A stretch of 64,000 bases of DNA from Areca catechu (Eukaryota; Streptophyta; Magnoliopsida; Arecales; Arecaceae), in the NCBI GenBank assembly GCA_021397845.1, contig CM038044.1:82779942-82843941 (forward strand). Reading direction: 5' to 3'. A program made the position numbers and the translations under genes. The notes beneath the pieces were generated by a model. That model was not told the origin of the DNA, made no database searches, and saw nothing but the letters and a program-made list of their open reading frames with translations. Positions 34,365 through 46,159 of this stretch are shown here, piece by piece (position 1 is the stretch's first letter; each line of letters starts with the position of its first letter).

Positions 34365-36134
34365 CTACTCCTCATCAGAAGGTACATCAAAAGAGATAGG
34401 AGCCGAGATCCTAGATGAGGATTTTGGAGTCCTATGAGTGAGACTCCGAGTCCTCAGAGAGGGACCAGACCTAGGGGTAGTCCTACGAGATCTATAGGTC
34501 CGTGGAAAAGACTCCGAAGGTGTCCTTTCAGAAGTAGTAGCAGTAGGAGTAGGTGAATCAGTATGCTGACTAGACTGAGCTGGAGTGTGCCTACTGACAA
34601 GCTTATAAGCAGTGAGATCATCAATATCAGTCTCTGTAGGCTCATCTCTATCATCTGGAATGCCTGTAATAGTCTCAAAGAGTGACTCAGTAATCTCAGT
34701 ATCTACTGGCACATCTGTAGCTGGAGGATCAGTACTTGGAAGATTAGTAGAAGGAGGATCAGCAGAAGGGGGATTCTCTGGAATCGGATCAGCAGGTGAA
34801 ACATCAGAGCTACCTGCTCCAGGCTGATCTCCATCACTGTCACTGTAGCCACTGGAATCATCATCATCATCATCATCAGAATGTGGAGGAGGCACTGTCG
34901 GATCTACAATCCCTGGTGGCAATGCCAATCTTAGTAAGCTGAGGATCTGTCGGAATCCTACATCGACAGTAGCTGATAGATCTCCAATGCGCATGTCTGT
35001 GTGGATCCGCAGACCATGTAGCTCCTGTCGTACACCAGCAATCTCTGTCCGGACCTCTGAAATGTGATCAGTCACTCTCTGCTCAAAGTTCGATGTGCTC
35101 GCTGTAGTCCTCTGTGGTGTAGCAGTAGCAGTAGCAGAAGGTGCGGGAGCTGATGAGGGTGGTGGCGTGAATGGCTCAGGCTCCGCAGTCTCTGACTCTG
35201 GTGCTGGGCGAGGAGGTGTACCATGATCAGTAGGCTCTGAAGGCCCTGCCTCAGCTGCTCGAATCTCCTCCTCCTCATCTAGCTCCTGGCCAGACTCACG
35301 TCGCACCCATCGATCACCAATCAGTCGAAATCCTATCCTGTGCAGGGATTTCTCTCCATATGTGTCAGTATGCTGCAGCTTATTGAAGGGTATACCAACA
35401 AATGATACTCCAAACTCCCTAAATAACTGAGTCAGCCCCATGCCATATGGCTGAACTAGTCTTCTATGAGATGCTGCCTCTCCCATCTGTTGAAGAATGA
35501 TCCTGGGAAGGTTGATGGGAGTCCGCTATCTCAGGGACACCATCAACACTAGCTCATGCTCAATAATAAAGTCGAATCTCCCGCACTTTGGAATCAAGAT
35601 GCAGGCGATGATATGATGCAGCACTCTCATCTCCAATGATAGCTGGTTAGCGGTTACTGTGAAAATGCCGCTAACATCCTCATGCTCTAAGATACATCTG
35701 AAGGCGCGCTCTCGGTCGCTGATAGAAGTGGCGGCTGTGCCATGAAGTGGAATCCTCCAAATACGACTAATGACCTCCGGTGTCACTGGAATCTCGATCC
35801 CATGAATAGTAACAGACCATCCAATGCCATCAGTGGCCATGGATGCATAGAACTTCCTGATGAGGTCTGGGTAGAATCTCTCAGTCATCGTACAGAAGTG
35901 AACCAGACCTGCATCTCTCAGTACATCTCCAATAAAAAAGTGATGCTGATCCCAGAAGGGTATGTCCACATGTCTCCCGCTCGCAATGCTCTACCGTACT
36001 AAGCTGGCTGGCACTGGTGCAGGTGCCTCTGGGGACGGCTCAAGCTCATGTCTGGTCTTTCTTCGTCGCTCAGTACTACCCTAGCCTTGTTCCAATCTCC
36101 TTTTCCTTACAGCCAAATGCTTCCTTGGACCCAT
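34365..36134 (-). pseudogene. Element G extra 3' ORF (env-like position)
   Basis: From the ATG at 36134 (MGPRKHLAVRKRRLEQ) a single frame of 590 codons runs to 34365 with three internal stops and no shift. Domains: basic start; a globular part of about 200 residues (FYPDLIRKFYASM, EIPVTPEVISRIWRIPLHG, QLSLEMRVLHHIIACILIP, YGMGLTQLFREFGV, HTDTYGEKSLHRIG); a Pro/Glu/Ser/Thr linker; a coiled coil (FEQRVTDHISEVRTEIAGV); an acidic run of seven Asp; a Ser/Thr/Pro-rich tail ending DVPSDEE. The globular part resembles what is annotated as a putative plant transposon protein domain. No signal peptide or membrane segment is apparent, so the name env-like describes position only. Element B holds a homologous ORF. 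Confidence 0.8.
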
Positions 36135-36803
36135 ATGGATGGAAGGGGGGTAAATTAGGGGGAAGTAGGATAATGTAGTGCTAAGAAAGAGGAGAACCAA
36201 GAATTTTGGAGAGGAGAAAAGGATTTCACAGTTGGGCGAATGAAGGAACTGTGCAAAGTTAAATGAGGGTTTGTAAAATTGACAAAAAAGGAGAACAAAT
36301 AGAGGAAATGCACGAAATGGAGGAAAGAAATGAGTATTTTCAATCGAATATCAACCGATAATTAAGGGTAAATAGAGGCAAAAGCTTACGGTTGCCCAAA
36401 AATAAAGAACACGGTCAAAACGGTTCGTTCCAAAAGAAAACGAGAGGGGAGGAGAAGATTACCCAAAAAGAGAAGGAGAGGGTTGGAAATCCACTATTCA
36501 GACCTTAGGAATGATGGAGGGGGACCACATGAAGGAGAAAATGAAAAGAAGTGGAAGAAAAAAGGGCTCACGGACGAGTTTTAAAAACAGATTTTCCGTC
36601 CAAGTGTCGACCTCTAAAAAATTTTAGGGGTCGACCTTAAGTGTTGACCTCCGAAATTCTAAGTGTCGACCTCCGAAAATAAATTTGTCAAAATAAAATT
36701 TGGAAAACTTAAAAAAAATTAGAATGAATTCTTAGAAAAGCTTTAAATATATTTGAGAATTTATAAATCATTTTTGAGATATTTTGAAGGAAATTGAAGA
36801 GTT
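36135..36803 (-). other. Element G spacer between pol and extra ORF
   Basis: Purine-rich on the plus strand, no ORF. At 36600-36675 it holds three more GTCGAC words in the same context as in the LTR (AGTGTCGACCTC), so the motif is not confined to the LTR. This region might carry a splice acceptor or promoter for the extra ORF; I cannot show it. Confidence 0.55.
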
Positions 36804-39800
36804 TCAAGCAAAAGGGTCAATGACTCCCAATTCTCTTCTGATCATGCAAAATCTATCTTCATTCAATGGTTTTGTAAATATATCAACCAATTGATAATCA
36901 GTACAAATAAATTTTAACAACACATTAGAGTTTTGAACGTGATCTCTTATGAAGTGATGTCTTATTTTAATATGTTTGCTTCTTGAATGTTGTACAGGAT
37001 TTTTCGTTAAATTGATTGCACTAGTATTATCACATCTTATGGGTGTCTTAGTTAGTTTGATGCCAAAGTCCTTGAGTTGTTGTTTGATCCATAGAATCTG
37101 AGCACAACAGCTTCCGACTGCTATATATTCGGCTTCCGCCGTAGATAGAGCAACAGAATTCTGTTTCTTGCTACTCCATGAAATCAAATTGACTCCTAGG
37201 AATTGATAAGTTCCACTAGTACTTTTACGATCAAGTTTACACCAAGCAAATTCAGCATCAGAGTAAGCAATCAATTCATATGATGACTCTCTAGAGTACC
37301 AAAGACCAATTTCAATTGACCTAGATAAGTATCTAAATATACGTTTTATAGCTAAGAGATGTGATTCTTTAGGAGCAGACTGAAAACTTGCACACATACA
37401 AACACTAAACATTATATCTGGTCTACTGGCAGTTAGATATAGCAATGAACCAATCATGCCTCTATATAATTTTTGGTCTACTGATTTACTACATTCATCT
37501 GTCTAATTTACATGAAGAGCTCATAGGGGTACCTATTGGTTTGGTAGTCTCCATCCCAAACTTTTTCAATATTTCCTTTGTGTACTTGGCTTGGTTGATG
37601 AAGATCCCCTATTTGGTTTGCTTAATTTGGAGTCCAAGGAAGAAGTTGAGTTCTCCCATCATGCTCATCTCGAACTCACTCTGCATTAACTTTGCAAACT
37701 CTTGACAAAGACATTCGTTAGTAGCACCAAAAATAATATCATCTACATAGATTTGTACTACTAAGAGATCATCATTTTTTTTTTCAAAAATAATGTATTA
37801 TCTATATTACCTCTAGAAAAATCATTCTTCATCAAAAATGAACTTAATCTATCATACCAAGCTCTAGGAGCTTGCTTTAAACCATACAATGCTTTATGCA
37901 ATTTGAAAACATGGTTAGGAAATTCATGATTTTCAAAACCAGGAGGTTGTTCAACATAAACTTCCTCTTCAATAAATCCATTTAAAAAGGCACTTTTAAC
38001 ATCCATTTGAAATAACTTGAAATCCATAAAATAAGCAAAAGCAAGTAAAAGTCTAATTGCTTCCAACCTAGCAACAGGAGCAAAGGTTTCATCAAAGTCA
38101 ATCCCTTCTTCCTGGTTGTAGCTTTTAGCAACAAGTCTAGCTTTGTTTCTAGTTACAATACCATGTTCATCAAGTTTATTTCTAAAAACTCATTTTGTGC
38201 CAATTACATAAACATTAGGGGATCTTTCAGTTAAAGTCCAAACGTTATTTCTTTTAAATTGATTTAGTTCATCTTGCATGGCATTAATCCAGTTACAATC
38301 TTTTTCAGCTTCTTCAATTGACTTAGGCTCTATTTGAGAAACAAAAGCTAAATAATCACAAACATTTCTGATAGAAGAGCGGGTACTTACTCCCTTTGAT
38401 GGATCACCAATAATTAGCTCTTTGGGGTGTCCGTGTGCATACCTCCACTCTTTAGGTAAAGGTTTTGGTGAAGTTGCATTGATCTCTTGAATTTGATCTT
38501 CATTTTCTTGATCATCATCTCCTTTGGGCACATCTTCATTGATTGTCAATTGTTCAAGCTTCTTTGTACCTGTTTGATCATCAATAGAATCTTCTTTTCT
38601 AGAAGATTTTTTGTTAGTTTCATCAAACACTACATGAATTGATTCTTCAGCCAGAAGAGTTCTTCTGTTGAAGACCCTGTATGCCTTGCTAGAAATAGAG
38701 TATCCTAAGAAGATACCCTCATCTGACTTGGCATCAAATTTACTGATATTGTCTTTGCCATTATTTAATATGAAACAGCGGCAACCAAATACATGAAAAT
38801 ATTTAAGATTAGGTTTTCAATTTTTCCAAAGCACATATGGTGTTTTCTTCAAAATAGGTCGAATTAAAACATGATTTAAAATATAACAGGAAGTATTAAT
38901 GGCTTCTGCCCAAAAATATCTAGGTAAATTGTTTTCGCAAAGCATTGTGCGTGCCATTTCTTCAAGAGTCCTATTTTTTCTTTCTACCACCCCATTTTGT
39001 TGAGGTGTCCTAGGTGCAGAAAAAATATGACTAATGCCATTATCATTACAAAAAGCTTCAAAATCATGACTGTCAAATTCAGTTCCATGATCACTACGCA
39101 AAAAAACAATAGTGAGATCTTTTTCGTTTAAAACCCTTTTATGAAATTTAACAAAAGCTGAAAACGTTTCATCTTTATGAGCTAAAAACATTACCCAAGT
39201 AAATCGTGAGTAATCATCTACAATTACTAGCCCATATTTCTTACCTCCCAAACTAGTTGTTCTAGTTGGTCCAAAGAGGTCCATATGCAATAATTCAAGG
39301 GGTCTAGTAGTATATACTACTCTTTTAGGTTTGAAAGTAGATTTAGTTTGTTTTCCAAATTGACATGCAGCACAAATCTTATCTTTTTCAAATGTGAGTT
39401 TTGGCAATTCTTTTACAAGATCCTTTTTGCTTAATTTTGAAATCAAATGCATACTAGCATGCCCTAGCCTGCGATGCCAAAGCCAACTAGTTTCACTTGC
39501 CTTGGCTTCCCTGGCCACTCGGCATTGACCACTTTCCATGGCTAGATCATCAAGATCAACCATGTAAATGTTTCCATGCCTATGACCAGTGAACTTGATG
39601 CCATCTACATCTAGACTAGACACCATGCACAAGGATGATTCAAAAATTACTTTAAAACCCTTATCACAAAACTGACTAATGCTGAAAAGATTATGCTTCA
39701 AGCCATCAACAAATAATATATTATCTACATAAGCATTAGGGGTGATATGGATTTTACCAATTCTGACGATTTTACCTTTTCCATTATCACCAAAAGTAAC

Positions 39801-39917
39801 GTTTCCTCCATTTATAGCTACTAGTGATGAGAATTGCTTCACATCCCCAGTCATGTGCCTTGAGCAACCACTGTCCAGATACCACATTCTTCTTTTATTT
39901 TTGGTTGCAGGACACAC
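36804..39917 (-). pseudogene. pol: Element G pol: protease, integrase, RT, RNase H
   Basis: Starts with WYLDSGCSRHMTGDVKQF (about 39885), an intact Asp-Ser-Gly protease triad. The pre-integrase zinc region (LWHRRLGHASMHLISK, CAACQFGKQTK) and integrase core with VIVDDYSRF, RSDHGTEF and VVERKNRTLEE are intact down to 38817, where a stop follows LWKN. After the linker (HPKELIIGDPSKGVSTRSS), RT starts with NNVWTLTERSPN; a stop occurs near 38187 and a shift at a T9 homopolymer near 37780. YVDD is at 37738-37749. RNase H (AYSDAEFAWCKLDRKSTSG, STAEAEYIAVGS) is open to the end, DPFA at 36804. Only about five lesions separate it from an open frame. Confidence 0.93.
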
Positions 39918-39930
39918 CTGCAGAAATTGA

Positions 39931-41644
39931 TTAAGTTGAAACTTTAGGTATCCAAGTCATCTTGGGTCCTTTAGGGTTAGACAAATTGGTTCTTTTTGGA
40001 ACCCAAATCTTTTCAAAGGTACTTGATTTTCTTCTATTACAAGTATATGATTTATGTCCTAACTTACCACATGCATAGCAGGTAATATTAGAAGATGCAT
40101 GTATGAAAAAGTTTTTGCTGATTCTGTGGCTTAAATCCAAGTCCAGCTTTGTTAAAAACTGCATGTTGACTGTTTAAAAGTATACTTAATTTTTCTGAAC
40201 TATAAGTAAACTTTTCTACAAAAGGTTTCACTTTTTCTAATTCTTCTTTGTAATTCTTGTTTTGAAGCAACAGTTCTTTGTTTTGTTTTTTAATTTTCTC
40301 ATTAGTTTCAAAATTTCTATTATTTTTCAAAGAATCCTTTTCTTTTATAAGATTGTCCTTATCATTTTTCAAGGTCTTTACATGTTCAGTTAATTTCTTG
40401 TTTTCTTGAATTAAATCTTTAATTTCAGTTGAAAACTTGTCTGAACTTTTGGTAAGCTCTTGATTTAGCTTTCTTAATTTCTTATTTTTCAGTTTTAGTT
40501 TTTCATACTCCATAACTAAATCAACAAAAGCATCATGTAATTCATTAAAAGTAAATTCATTTTCAGGTTCAGAATTTACCTCATCATCTTCATTGGCCAT
40601 GAAACACAGGTTGGCGACTTCCTGCTACTCTTCATCATTGCTGGAGTCCTCACTCTCGCTCCAGGTAGCCATCATGGCTTTCTTTCTCAACATCCTTCGA
40701 CTCTTTTTAAGCAAAGGGCAATCCATTTTATAATGTCCAGGCTTCTTGCACTCGAAGCAGATGGGTGGATCCCTTTCTTTTTCTTTCTCTTTATCTTTAT
40801 TATAATCACCTTTTTGTGGCCTTTTCTTGTAGAAGCCCTTCTTCTTTTTCATGAATCTTCTGAATTTTCTTATAATGAGGGCTGTCTCATCATCATCAGC
40901 TTCTTCTTCTGATTCATCACTTGACTCTTCCTTTGTAGTGGACTTGAAGGCTATGGCTTTCTTTTTCTTGTCATTGTCCACTGTCTTCTATTTTAGTGAA
41001 AGCTCATAAGTCATCAGTGATCCAAGAAGCTGCTCAAGTGGTAGAGTATTGACATCCTTGACTTCTTCTATGGCTATTACTTTCGCATCCCATGAAGTCG
41101 GAAAAGACTTGAGAAGTTTGTTAACAAGTTCACCATTAGATATAATCTTTCCCAAACTCCTCATACCATTTACTATATTGGTAAATCTAGTGTACATTTC
41201 ACTAATACTTTCAGTTGGTTCCATCGTGAACATCTCATACGTATGAATGAGCATGTTCACCTTTGTGATCTTCACTTGGTGTGTACCCTCATGGGTAACC
41301 TCAAGTGTATCCCAAATTTCTTTGGCGGAAATACAATTTGATATTCTGTTAAATTTACTTGGATCAAGTGCACAGAATAGCAAATTCATCACCTTAGCAT
41401 TTAACTCAGCTTGTTTGATGTCATTGTCATCCCATTCTTCTTCAGATTTTGAGGTGATAATGCCATTAACCAAGAGAGTGGGCTGATGAGGCCCTTTAGT
41501 AATTACTCTCCATATATTATAATCTACACCTTGTAAATAAATGCGCATACGAGTTTTCCAGTATGTGTAGTTTGTGCCATTAAAGAAAGGAGGGCGATTT
41601 GATGCTTGACCTTCAACTACACCCATTCCAATTGGGGTGGCCAT
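39931..41644 (-). pseudogene. gag: Element G gag (SIRE type, two zinc knuckles)
   Basis: ATG at 41644 opens MATPIGMGVVEGQASNRPPF; the capsid-like UBN2 region includes NYTYWKTRMRIYLQG, ALDPSKFNRISNC and EIWDTLEVTHEGTHQVK and is open to 40988. After one stop the next segment has acidic residues and a knuckle CFECKKPGHYKMDC (about 40710-40760). The coiled coil covers 40200-40560, and a second knuckle CYACGKLGHKSYTC lies at about 40040-40085. Stops near 40985 and 40610 and a shift near 40090-40160 interrupt it. The layout equals that of A and B, so two knuckles flanking a coiled coil is a stable feature of these elements. Confidence 0.92.
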
Positions 41645-41687
41645 GATCTTTCACTCAAGATCGTTGGACCTACAAGAGAGTACCGGT

Positions 41688-41699
41688 GCTCTGATACCA
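41688..41699 (-). promoter_or_regulatory. Primer binding site of element G
   Basis: Minus strand TGGTATCAGAGC, exact initiator methionine tRNA site, two bases inside the right LTR. Confidence 0.93.
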
Positions 41700-41701
41700 C
41701 T

Positions 41702-43138
41702 TGTTGCCCAGATATGGTGCCCAAGAGGGGGGGTTAATTGGGTCTTTTAAAAAATAAAGCAATATATGTGCTATCAATTTCAAATGTGAAGAGTGATAGT
41801 GCTCAAGTAATTATGCAACGGAAGCAATGAAAGATAACAACAATTAAAGAGCAAAAGAAGATAGAGAGTAAAGCAATGCAAACACACAAAATATATAGTG
41901 GTTCGGTGCACCTAGCACCTACATCTACTCTCCAAGCTCCACTTGGGAATTTCCACTATAATCTTCTCTAGATTACAGCCGACTTGTTTTACAAGGCTCA
42001 CAAGTCAAAACCTAAGTTGGTTTTGTTACCTAGGCTCACCAACAAACCTTACACACTTGTTTTAGCTTCGGGCTTAAAGCAACCCTAGTTGGTTTTATCA
42101 ATTGGCTCAACAACAAACCTCACACTAGTTTCAAATTCCCTTGAAACTAGGCTAACATAAATAGAGTATGAATACAATGAATAAAAACAAGACAAACTCC
42201 TTTTTTCGCAAAAATAATTTGATGTAGCTCTTGTTGGAGACTCTTCAAGTCTTCCTCTTGGAATCTTGGACCTCACTAAATGCCAAAGACTTGAAAGCTG
42301 GATTCCTCAAAAATGGAAAGCTTTTGGCTAAGGAATCTCTTGGTTTTTCACTCTTTTTGGCTTAGGATTGATTGAAAGCTTTGTACTTTTTCTCTCTTCT
42401 TTTTCACTTTGTCTCCTTGTATTTTTTGAAGTTAGGTGGAGGTTAAATACTTCATTCAAGCTCAAACAACTCCACAAGACCGTTAGAATCAAAAATATGG
42501 TCGTTTATGGCCGTTAGAAATCAAATCAAAAGTTCAGAAAAACTAGCCGTTATGCCATGAGTCGACCTCATGAGTCGACCTCTGGGTCAAGTGTCAACCT
42601 CATGAGTCGACCTCCAGTTTATCTTAGGCAAAAATCCAGAAAACCATAGTTCTGCCCAGTTTGAATTCTCAGGCGATGAGTCGACCTTTGCTGTCGACCT
42701 CTGGACAGGTGTCGACCTCAGGTGGTGACCTTTGAAGCGTGCCACTGAAATTTTCCCATGCCGGCCTTACTGAACTTTTCTTTTCTTCATGAGTCGACCT
42801 CTGGTGGTCGACCTTTGGCAAGGTGTCGACTTCTGGTGGTCGACCTCTGGTCTGAAATTTTCTGAAACTATGAAGAGGTGCGTGCCATGCTTGAGTTTCT
42901 CTAAGCCTTTGTTTCTTTTGTCAATTACTTCTTAATAAGAAGGTCCAAAATGAGAAATTTGATCTTGTTTAAGGTAGAAGAGCTCTTTCCCAAATCAAGC
43001 AAGCTTGGTTTCATCATGTACTTTTGATACTCTTTTTGAATAACCTATGGCCTGAAACTTTATCTTGAAATGAAACATTAGTCCAAACATATACTCAACC
43101 TTTTGTTAATCATCAAAACTAAGGAGCCAAAGCCAACA
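41702..43138 (-). repeat. Element G 5' LTR
   Basis: 1437 bases, starts TGTTGCCCAGATATGG, ends AGCCAACA. It aligns with 32316-33772 with few substitutions and a roughly 20-base gap in the GTCGAC section (CATGAGTCAAG-type word missing). TSD AAGAT follows. Confidence 0.95.
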
Positions 43139-43143
43139 AAGAT

Positions 43144-44340
43144 GATCGAGCCATAAAAAATGTTAGGTTGGAAACACCCACATTTGATGGAATCTTAGAT
43201 CCCAAAATTTACATCGATTGGTAAGGAGAGATGGACCGGTACTTTGACTGGTATGACATGACTGAGGAAAGAAAATGTAAGTTTGCGAAACTAAAGTTGG
43301 TAAGACAAGCTAGGCTTTACTGGGGAAATGTTGAGCGATTAGCTAGGCAAAGAGGTGATGTGCCTATAGTAACCTGGAGAGCGATGAAACTTAGGCTTAG
43401 GGAAAAATACCTTCCTATGTCCTACCACCAAAGACTCCTAGATCAATGGCAAAGGCTTACTTAAGGAAATAGGAGTGTCGCAAAGTACATTGCCAAATTT
43501 GATGAGTTTGTAATGAGGTACAATGTTGATAAATCTAAGCCGGTAACCCTGTCTAGATTTAGAGCCAGACTGAGGGAAGAAATCCAGAAGGAATTATTCA
43601 TGAGGGAAGTCCATGATCTAGAATTGGCCTATCAGATAGCTAGAGATGCTGAGAGATTTCATAGGAGTCTAGTTTATCGTAGACCCGATGCCCCTAGGAT
43701 TAGTGTACCTAATCAGCAGATAGGACCTAGTCAGCCTAGATTCAACCGACCCAATCCTAATGCACCTGTGACCCGAAGAGATGATAAAGAAAAATCACCT
43801 GAAGTCCAAAGAAATCCGAATGCATGTTTCATATGTCAGAAGGTAGGTCACTATGCTAGAAACTATCCAAATCGATCCTTACACATAGGGGAAGTAGAAG
43901 AGGAAGCCATAGAACCCCAAGATGAGTGTGAAGAGGAAATATACCAGGCGGATGAGAATTTGGCTGAAGAATATGAAGGTGATGAAGCCCTGGTAGATCA
44001 TGATCTTTTAGGAGTGGTTAGGTGTATCCTCACCCAAACCAAAGACCAAGAAGACTGGCATAGGACTAGTATCCTACAGACTTTCATCAAGATAGATAAA
44101 AAAGTGTGCAAGGTCATCTTAGATAGTGGTAGCTGTGTCAATGCCATATCCACCAACACAGTCAAAAACCTAGGATTGTCCATTATACCCCATCCTAATC
44201 CATATAAGGTATCCTGGATAGACTCAACCTCTATTCCCATCAAGTCTAGGTGCATAGTTACCATCCAGTTCCAGTCTTACCAAGAGAAAGTTTGGTGCGA
44301 TGTTCTTTCAATGGGAGTTAGCAGTATCATTTTAGGATGA
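43144..44340 (+). pseudogene. gag: Element F gag part 2 and protease
   Basis: Continues part 1. The retrotransposon gag capsid block is DRYFDWYDMTEERKCKFAKL, then LVRQARLYWGNVERL, AMKLRLREKYLPMSYHQRLL and FMREVHDLELAYQIARDAER. Stops replace expected Trp/Gln-type codons at about 43223 and 43462. The zinc knuckle CFICQKVGHYARNYP (43825-43866) has lost its last Cys. The acidic linker leads to the protease: VILDSGSCVNAIS at about 44113-44145 with an intact Asp-Ser-Gly, and VWCDVLSMGVSSIILG near the end. A TGA stop at 44338 replaces Arg before PWLYDHDV. Confidence 0.9.
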
Positions 44341-46159
44341 CCATGGTTATACGATCATGACGTTATACTTTATGGTCGCTCTAATTCATGCTCGTTTACT
44401 CATAATGGGAAGAAGATTATAATCCATTCTTCTCCACCTAAGGACCCAATTAAAAGAGGATCTAGCCAATTGGGATAAGACACAAGGGATAAACATGATC
44501 ACTGCTAAAGAATTGGAGCAAGAGATTAGCAATGGTTTACCTGTTTGGGTTTTGACAACTAAGGAACATCAAGAGCCCTCCCCAAAAGAACAACCTCAGG
44601 AAGTTGTTGAAGTGCTAGATGAGTTTAAGGATGTTTTCCCCGATGAGTTACCCGACCAACTCCCACCCCTTAGGGACATCCAACATGCAATAGACTTAGT
44701 CCCTGGAGTGACCTTATCGAACCTTCCCTATTATAGAATGAACCCTACTGAACATCAAGAATTGCAACGACAAGTAGGAGAACTTCTTAGGAAAGGATTC
44801 ATTAGGGAGAGTTTAAGCCCATGCGCAGTCCCAGCCTTACTCACCCCTAAGAAAGATGGCACGTGGAGGATGTGTGTCGATAGTCGTGCCATAAATAAGA
44901 TCATAGTGAAATATAGGTTTCCCATCCCCAGATTGGATGACATGCTAGATATGATGGCCGGTGCAACGATATTTTCTAAGATTGACCTGAAGAGTGGCTA
45001 TCACCAAGTTAGGATTAGACCAGGGGATGAATGGAAGACTGCCTTTAAGACTAAGGATGTGTTATTTGAATGGGTAGTTATGCCTTTTGGACTATCAAAT
45101 GCCCCTAGCACCTTTATGAGAATCATGAACCAGGTCCTACGATCCTTTATCGAAAAGTTTGTTGTTGTGTATTTTGATGACATCCTTATCTATAGTAGGA
45201 CAAGAGATGATCATTTGAACCATCTGAAGCAAGTATGTTCGGCACTTAGGAAGGATAATCTCTATGCCAATTTGAAGAAATGTTATTTTGTGACTACTAG
45301 TGTTATCTTTCTAGGATTTATCGTAACCCCTGAAGGAGTATCTGCTGACCCTGAGAAGATTAGAGCAATTGTAGACTGGCCAACACCCAATAATATTAAT
45401 GAAGTAAGAAGTTTTCATGGCCTCGCTACATTTTACAGAAGATTCATTAGAGGTTTTAGCACCATAGTTGCTCCTATTATGGATTGCATTAGAAAAGGCA
45501 ATTTTGAATGGACAAAAGCTGCTGATAAGGCCTTCCTAAACATTTATGACAGGATGACACAAGCATCGATTTTAAGATTACCCAATTTTTCTAAGATTTT
45601 TGAGGTAGCTTGTGATGCCTTTAGAGTAGGAATTGGAGGAGTCTTAAGTCAAGAAAGTCATCCAGTAGCATTTTTTAGTGAAAAGCTGAATGAGGCTAGG
45701 ATGAAATACTCAACCTATGACAAGGAGTTATATGCGGTAGTTCAGGCTTTGAGGTACTGGAGACACTATCTGCTACCGCAAGAGTTTGTCTTATTCTCGG
45801 ATCATGAAGCCCTTAGGTTTCTTAGCTTCCAGAAAAAGTTGAACCCTAGGCATGCCAAGTGGGTAGAGTTCATCCAAGCTTATATCTTCATCCTAAAGCA
45901 CCGTGCGGGAACTGAGAATAGGGTTGTTGATGTTTTAAGTCATAGAGCGTTGCTCTTAAATTCAGTCAGCACCGAAGTCATAGGTTTTGAGAGACTTAAG
46001 GAGGAATACGAAACCTGTCCAGATTTTGGAGAGATCTATCAGGCTTTACATCTAGGACCATCTAGCAATCATAGTGACTATACCCTTCTAGATGGTTATC
46101 TTTTTAGAGAAAATAGGCTCTGTGTTCCAAGAACCTCCTTAAGGGATTTTCTAGTTTAG
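44341..46159 (+). pseudogene. pol: Element F reverse transcriptase and RNase H
   Basis: After a short disturbed stretch (44341-44494) a 554-codon frame runs from 44495. RT landmarks: PLRDIQHAIDLVPG, GFIRESLSPCAVPALLTPKK, RMCVDSRAINKI, YRFPIPRLDDMLD, FSKIDLKSGYHQVRIRPGDE, VMPFGLSNAPSTFMRIMN and YFDD at 45170-45181. RNase H follows (FEVACDAFRVGIGGVLSQE, FFSEKLNEARMKYSTYDKE, FVLFSDHEALRFLSF). The catalytic residues are present in both. RT of this form (LVPG..., IRPGDEWKTAFKT) is typical of chromoviruses near the CRM and Galadriel lineages; I cannot decide between them by eye. The frame is whole but the gene around it is not. Confidence 0.93.

Larger units (their letters stand above)
32316..43138 (-). 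mobile_element. Element G: SIRE-type Copia with extra ORF
   Basis: Minus-strand element, LTRs 32316-33772 and 41702-43138, perfect TSD AAGAT (32311-32315 and 43139-43143), exact PBS and PPT. Coding order on the minus strand: gag (41644 down), pol (39917-36804), extra ORF (36134-34365), PPT, 3' LTR. It is the most deeply nested and appears youngest: LTR copies differ at few sites (about 98% alike by eye, plus a short indel near 33206). Even so, several single stops and a homopolymer shift in RT are present. It is a different SIRE family from A and B, with only short LTR similarity. Confidence 0.96.

Noticed and set aside
34454..34827. Frames overlapping the extra ORF of G on both strands
   Set aside because: Shadows of the Ser/Thr/Pro-rich tail of the real frame.
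34365..36134. Calling the extra ORF of G a retroviral envelope gene
   Set aside because: No signal peptide, fusion peptide or membrane anchor is visible; only its position recalls env.
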